Positions 60,659 to 64,000 of a DNA stretch of 64,000 nucleotides are shown here, piece after piece. Origin of the DNA: Phycisphaeraceae bacterium (lineage in GTDB: Bacteria > Planctomycetota > Phycisphaerae > Phycisphaerales > UBA1924). Positions within the stretch are counted from its first letter, which is position 1, and the number at the start of each line of letters is the position of its first letter. The stretch lies in assembly GCA_019636495.1 (NCBI GenBank), contig JAHBXL010000021.1, positions 1 through 64,000 of the forward strand, in the 5' to 3' direction. The position numbers were made by a program, and so were the translations under genes. The notes below the pieces were generated by a model. The model searched no databases. It was not told the DNA's origin and saw nothing but the letters and a program-made list of their open reading frames with translations.

Positions 60659-63600
60659 ATGAGCATCGACCAATGCCATTCGACAGTCGGCCACCTGCCC
60701 GCGGCCAAGCCGCGCGAAACGCCGCACGAACTCGTGGGCGCCAACGGTCGCGCCTATTGGCGCGGGCTGGATGACGCCGCGGACACGCCCGAGTTCCGCG
60801 ACTGGCTGGAGCGCGAGTTCCCGGCGGGCGCGTCGATGATCAACGGCGAGACGCGTCGGACGTTCCTGAAACTGATGGGCGCCTCGGTCGCGTTGGCGGG
60901 CGCGGCGACGATTCCCGGTTGCCGCCGGCCCGATCACAAGATCATGGCGTTCTCGCGCGAGGTGCCCGAGGACATGGTGCCGGGCAAGCCGGTGTACTAC
61001 GCAACGAGCATGCCGCTGCCGGGCGGCGGGGCCGAGGGCCTGCTTGTCGAGACGCACGAGGGCCGGCCGACGAAGGTTGAGGGCAACCCGAACCACCCGA
61101 TCAACCGCGGCAAGAGCAGTTTGTGGTCGCAGGCATCGATCCTCGAGTTGTACGACCCGGACCGTCTGAAGGACCCGGTGTACGTTCCCTCGGGCGCGGA
61201 TGTGCCGCGATCGTGGAAAGACTTCGCGGTGTGGTCGAAGCAGCACTTTGCGCGGCTGGCCGAGCGTCGGGGCGATGGTCTGGTGTTCATGGTGGGGCGG
61301 AAGAGCAGCCCCGCGCTGGCGGTGATGCGGTCGCGGGTGGAGGAGCGATTCCCGCGGGCGAAGTGGTTCTTCTACGACGCGGCGGGCGCGGACAGCGCGA
61401 TCGAGGGCTCGACGATCGCGTTCGGCAAGCCGATGCGCGAGTCGCTGCGGATCGAGAACGCGGATGTGATCGTGACGCTCGACCGCGACCTGCTGCTGCA
61501 CGACGACGGGGGCAACGCGCTGGCGAATGCGCGCGGCTTTGCCGCGCGGCGGCGGGTCGTCTCCGGCGCGGACGGCATGAACCGGCTGTATGCCGTGGAG
61601 TCGGCGTGGACGGTCACCGGCTCGAAGGCCGACCACCGCGTGCGACTGGCTCCGAGCCAGGTTGGCGTGTTCGCGGTCGCGCTGGCGAGGGAACTGGTGC
61701 GGCAGGGTCTGCGGAACGCGGGCCCGTTGGGCGACGCCGTGAACCGGGCGACGGGCGCGGCCGGGATCGACGCCGCGGTCGTTTCGGCGATGGCCAAGGA
61801 CCTGCTGGCGCAGCGGCCGGGCCGCACGTTGATCGCCGCGGGCCCGACGCAGAGCGCCGAGATTCACGCGCTGGTGCACGCATTGAACAACGCGCTGGGC
61901 AATGCGGGTTCGACGGTGCACTACCGGCCGATGACCGGCGCGGAGAGCATGACGGCCGACGAGGCGATCAACGGCGCGTCGTCGGCTCTGGCGGCGGGCG
62001 CGGAGACGATCGTGTGCATCGGGGTGAACCCGGTGTACGACGCGCCGGCGGGGGCGAAGTTCGGTGAGATGTTCGCGCGGGCCAAGGAGCGGATCGTCGC
62101 GAGCGTTGGCGACAACGAGACCGTGGCCGCGGCGACGTGGAAACTGCCGCTGGCGCACTTCCTGGAGTCGTGGGGCGACACGGAGGCGGCCGATGGCACG
62201 CTGGCGCCGATCCAGCCGATGATCGCGCCGCTGTTCGGGGCCAAGGGCGAACTGGAACTGCTGGCGATGCTTGCGGGCGAGGAGTCGCTGGACGGGTATG
62301 AGATCGTGCGCACGGTGTACCGCTCGCGTGCGAGCGGGGCGGATGCGGGCGCGAACTTCGAGGGCTGGTGGCGGCGGGCGCTGCACAACGGCGTGTTTGC
62401 GCAGGGCGAGGCTCCCGCGGCGGGCGGCCTTTCCGGCGTGCATGGCGGCGCGGCGGGTGTCATGGGTCGCATCGCCGCGGCGATGAACAAGTGGGAATCG
62501 CCGCGGGCGCCGGGCGGGAACAGCCTGGACGTGGTGTTCGCGCTGGGCAACGTGGGCGACGGGCGGTTTGCCAACTGCTCGTGGCTGCAGGAACTGCCTG
62601 ACCCGCTGAGCAAGATCGTGTGGGACAATGCGGCGATGATCAGCCCGGCGACGGCCAAGCGGCTGGGCATCGAGCAGACGGACCCGACGGACAAGAAGCA
62701 GAAGGGCCGGATGGTCAGGGTGACCGTGAACGGCGCGAGCATCACGATCGCGGCGTGGGCGGTGCAGGGCATCGCGGACGACACGGTGGTGCTGCCGCTG
62801 GGCTACGGGCGCACGGTGTGCGGGCACGTGGGCACGGGGGTCGGTTTCAATGTGTATCCGATTTCGGCCGGGCGCAACCGCCGCGTCGCTCGCGGCGCGG
62901 AGGTGGTGCGGACGACGGTCGGCGCTCCGTGGTACAACATCTCGACGACGCAGTCGCACGGTTCGATGGAGGGCCGGGCGATCGTTCGTGAGGCCGACAT
63001 CGCGGCATGGGCGGCGTACGGCGACGACCCGTTCAAGGGTCTGACGGCGGAAGAGAAGAAGCACCTGACGATCGACGCGTACGGCCAGGAACGGCAACTG
63101 AACTTCGCGGAGCGGATGGGGGAACTGGCGCACACGCCGGCGAACGTGAACGCGTATGACAACCCGCAGCGCGGCCTGAAGGATGCGCCGGTGATCGGCG
63201 GGCCGAAGCCCACGGCGGCGGCCAGCGGCGAGACGGGCACGCCGCCGGACTTCGCCAAGAACCCGCAGTGGGGCATGAGCATCGACCAGACGCTGTGCAC
63301 GGGGTGCAACGTGTGCACGATCGCGTGCCAGGCGGAGAACAACATCCCGGTGGTGGGCAAGATCGAGGTGAACAAGGGTCGCGAGATGCACTGGATCCGC
63401 GTGGACCGGTACTTCACGAGCCACGATCGGCACGACCCGAACCCGGAGGTTGCGCACCAGCCGGTGGCGTGCGTGCACTGCGAGAACGCGCCGTGCGAGA
63501 CGGTGTGCCCGGTGAACGCGACGGTGCACGGCCCCGAGGGCATGAACTACATGGTGTACAACCGGTGCATCGGCACGCGGTACTGCGCCAACAACTGCCC

Positions 63601-64000
63601 GTACAAGGTTCGTCGGTTCAACTTCTTTGACTACGGGGTGAAGAAGTTCAACGGCGACTACATCGGTCGCGGGGCGATGTCGGCGATCAAGGCGGACCCG
63701 GCGAACGTGAACCTGATCCCGCCGCGGCTGCGCGAGCGTCTGGACGAGATCACGAAGTTGCAGATGAACCCGGACGTGACGGTTCGCTCGCGCGGCGTGA
63801 TGGAGAAGTGCTCGTTCTGCGTTCAGCGGGTGAACGAGGCGCGGATCGAGGCGAAACTGAAGGGGATGGAGATGATCCCCGACGGGATGGTGCAGAGCGC
63901 GTGCCAGCAGGCGTGCCCGACGGACGCGATTGTCTTTGGCGACATCTACGACACGAAGACGGCGTATACGAACGCCGACGGGACGAAGCGCACGGGCAGC
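60659..64000 (+). CDS. actB: Alternative complex III subunit ActB, molybdopterin/Fe-S protein (partial)
   Basis: 1114 residues visible; the gene runs off the window. ActB fuses a molybdopterin oxidoreductase-like domain, probably without cofactor, to a ferredoxin-like Fe-S domain. Tat/lipoprotein signal RRTFLKLMGASVALAG then TIPGC near residue 80. Molybdopterin-like domain about 100-850 (EGLLVETHEGRPTKVEGNP, IVCIGVNPVYDAP). Fe-S domain from about 880: CTGCNVCTIACQAENN, CVHCENAPCETVCPVNAT, CIGTRYCANNCPYKVRRFN, CSFCVQRVN and CQQACPTDAIVFG, giving three 4Fe-4S and one 3Fe-4S site as in characterised ActB. ATG at 60659, 66 bases after actA. Further act genes (actC and on) are expected beyond the edge. 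Confidence 0.93.
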   Translation, partial: MSIDQCHSTVGHLPAAKPRETPHELVGANGRAYWRGLDDAADTPEFRDWLEREFPAGASMINGETRRTFLKLMGASVALAGAATIPGCRRPDHKIMAFSREVPEDMVPGKPVYYATSMPLPGGGAEGLLVETHEGRPTKVEGNPNHPINRGKSSLWSQASILELYDPDRLKDPVYVPSGADVPRSWKDFAVWSKQHFARLAERRGDGLVFMVGRKSSPALAVMRSRVEERFPRAKWFFYDAAGADSAIEGSTIAFGKPMRESLRIENADVIVTLDRDLLLHDDGGNALANARGFAARRRVVSGADGMNRLYAVESAWTVTGSKADHRVRLAPSQVGVFAVALARELVRQGLRNAGPLGDAVNRATGAAGIDAAVVSAMAKDLLAQRPGRTLIAAGPTQSAEIHALVHALNNALGNAGSTVHYRPMTGAESMTADEAINGASSALAAGAETIVCIGVNPVYDAPAGAKFGEMFARAKERIVASVGDNETVAAATWKLPLAHFLESWGDTEAADGTLAPIQPMIAPLFGAKGELELLAMLAGEESLDGYEIVRTVYRSRASGADAGANFEGWWRRALHNGVFAQGEAPAAGGLSGVHGGAAGVMGRIAAAMNKWESPRAPGGNSLDVVFALGNVGDGRFANCSWLQELPDPLSKIVWDNAAMISPATAKRLGIEQTDPTDKKQKGRMVRVTVNGASITIAAWAVQGIADDTVVLPLGYGRTVCGHVGTGVGFNVYPISAGRNRRVARGAEVVRTTVGAPWYNISTTQSHGSMEGRAIVREADIAAWAAYGDDPFKGLTAEEKKHLTIDAYGQERQLNFAERMGELAHTPANVNAYDNPQRGLKDAPVIGGPKPTAAASGETGTPPDFAKNPQWGMSIDQTLCTGCNVCTIACQAENNIPVVGKIEVNKGREMHWIRVDRYFTSHDRHDPNPEVAHQPVACVHCENAPCETVCPVNATVHGPEGMNYMVYNRCIGTRYCANNCPYKVRRFNFFDYGVKKFNGDYIGRGAMSAIKADPANVNLIPPRLRERLDEITKLQMNPDVTVRSRGVMEKCSFCVQRVNEARIEAKLKGMEMIPDGMVQSACQQACPTDAIVFGDIYDTKTAYTNADGTKRTGS

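Noticed and set aside
60650..63529. A 959-residue frame on the - strand opposite actB
   Set aside because: ActB motifs and Cys clusters are on the + strand; the antisense frame is Arg/His/Leu-rich shadow.

Overview
The window is high-GC bacterial DNA that reads as a planctomycete of the class Phycisphaerae. The indications are an LEPR-XLL tag on a giant secreted subtilase, three proteins ending in the Phycisphaerae-style dockerin motif (DIFAFLxAWFA), PEP-CTERM-like tails, prepilin-like DUF1559-type proteins, a DUF1501/DUF1800 pair, a tricorn protease and the start of an alternative complex III operon. I see no phage, integrase, transposase, CRISPR array or rRNA. One tRNA (Lys, UUU) is present.

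Layout. 0-16 kb: tail of a DUF58 protein, tricorn protease, secreted subtilase, tRNA-Lys, an SNF2 helicase plus SWIM zinc-finger pair, and an M3 oligoendopeptidase. 16-28 kb: secreted and envelope proteins (three-module dockerin protein, prepilin-like protein, esterase, GH13 enzyme with dockerin, PEP-CTERM paralogue, lipoproteins, FecR-like protein). 28-37 kb: family-4-like uracil-DNA glycosylase, a structured intergenic transcript candidate, CusF-like copper protein, MEMO-family protein, sugar-nucleotide epimerase, ankyrin protein and GH31 glucosidase. 37-39.5 kb: a palindromic operator and a good promoter in front of a His/Cys-rich protein, a prepilin-like protein and a dockerin-anchored protein resembling Zur-repressed surface proteins; I infer a zinc-starvation operon. 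39.5-42.5 kb: FHA-GAF-PP2C phosphatase and the rplM-rpsI operon. 42.9-43.9 kb: a 1-kb array of about 72-bp hairpin units with a higher-order pattern, running into a frame-broken formylglycine-generating-enzyme-like gene. 45-47.9 kb: secreted protein, CPBP protease, DUF6265-like protein. 47.9-52.3 kb: kynurenine-pathway operon (ACMSD, kynureninase, kynurenine 3-monooxygenase). 52.4-60 kb: GatA, two tandem zinc-ribbon membrane paralogues, DUF1501, DUF1800, heme A synthase. 59.8-64 kb: ActA (pentaheme cytochrome) and most of ActB, open at the window end.

How genes work together. The kynurenine genes cover kynurenine to 3-hydroxykynurenine, 3-hydroxyanthranilate, and decarboxylation of aminocarboxymuconate semialdehyde; the dioxygenases for the other steps are not here. 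Heme A synthase and ActA/ActB are divergent neighbours in aerobic respiration. Many other proteins are exported, consistent with a polymer-degrading planctomycete with a complex cell surface.

The most unusual structure is repetitive. Short palindromic elements have landed in frame inside all three kynurenine genes, and a five-copy 33-bp palindrome array separates two of them. The separate 72-bp array at 42.9-43.9 kb shows AAABC-AAAB-AAABC organisation. Coordinates and catalytic residues were read by eye; no database search was possible.
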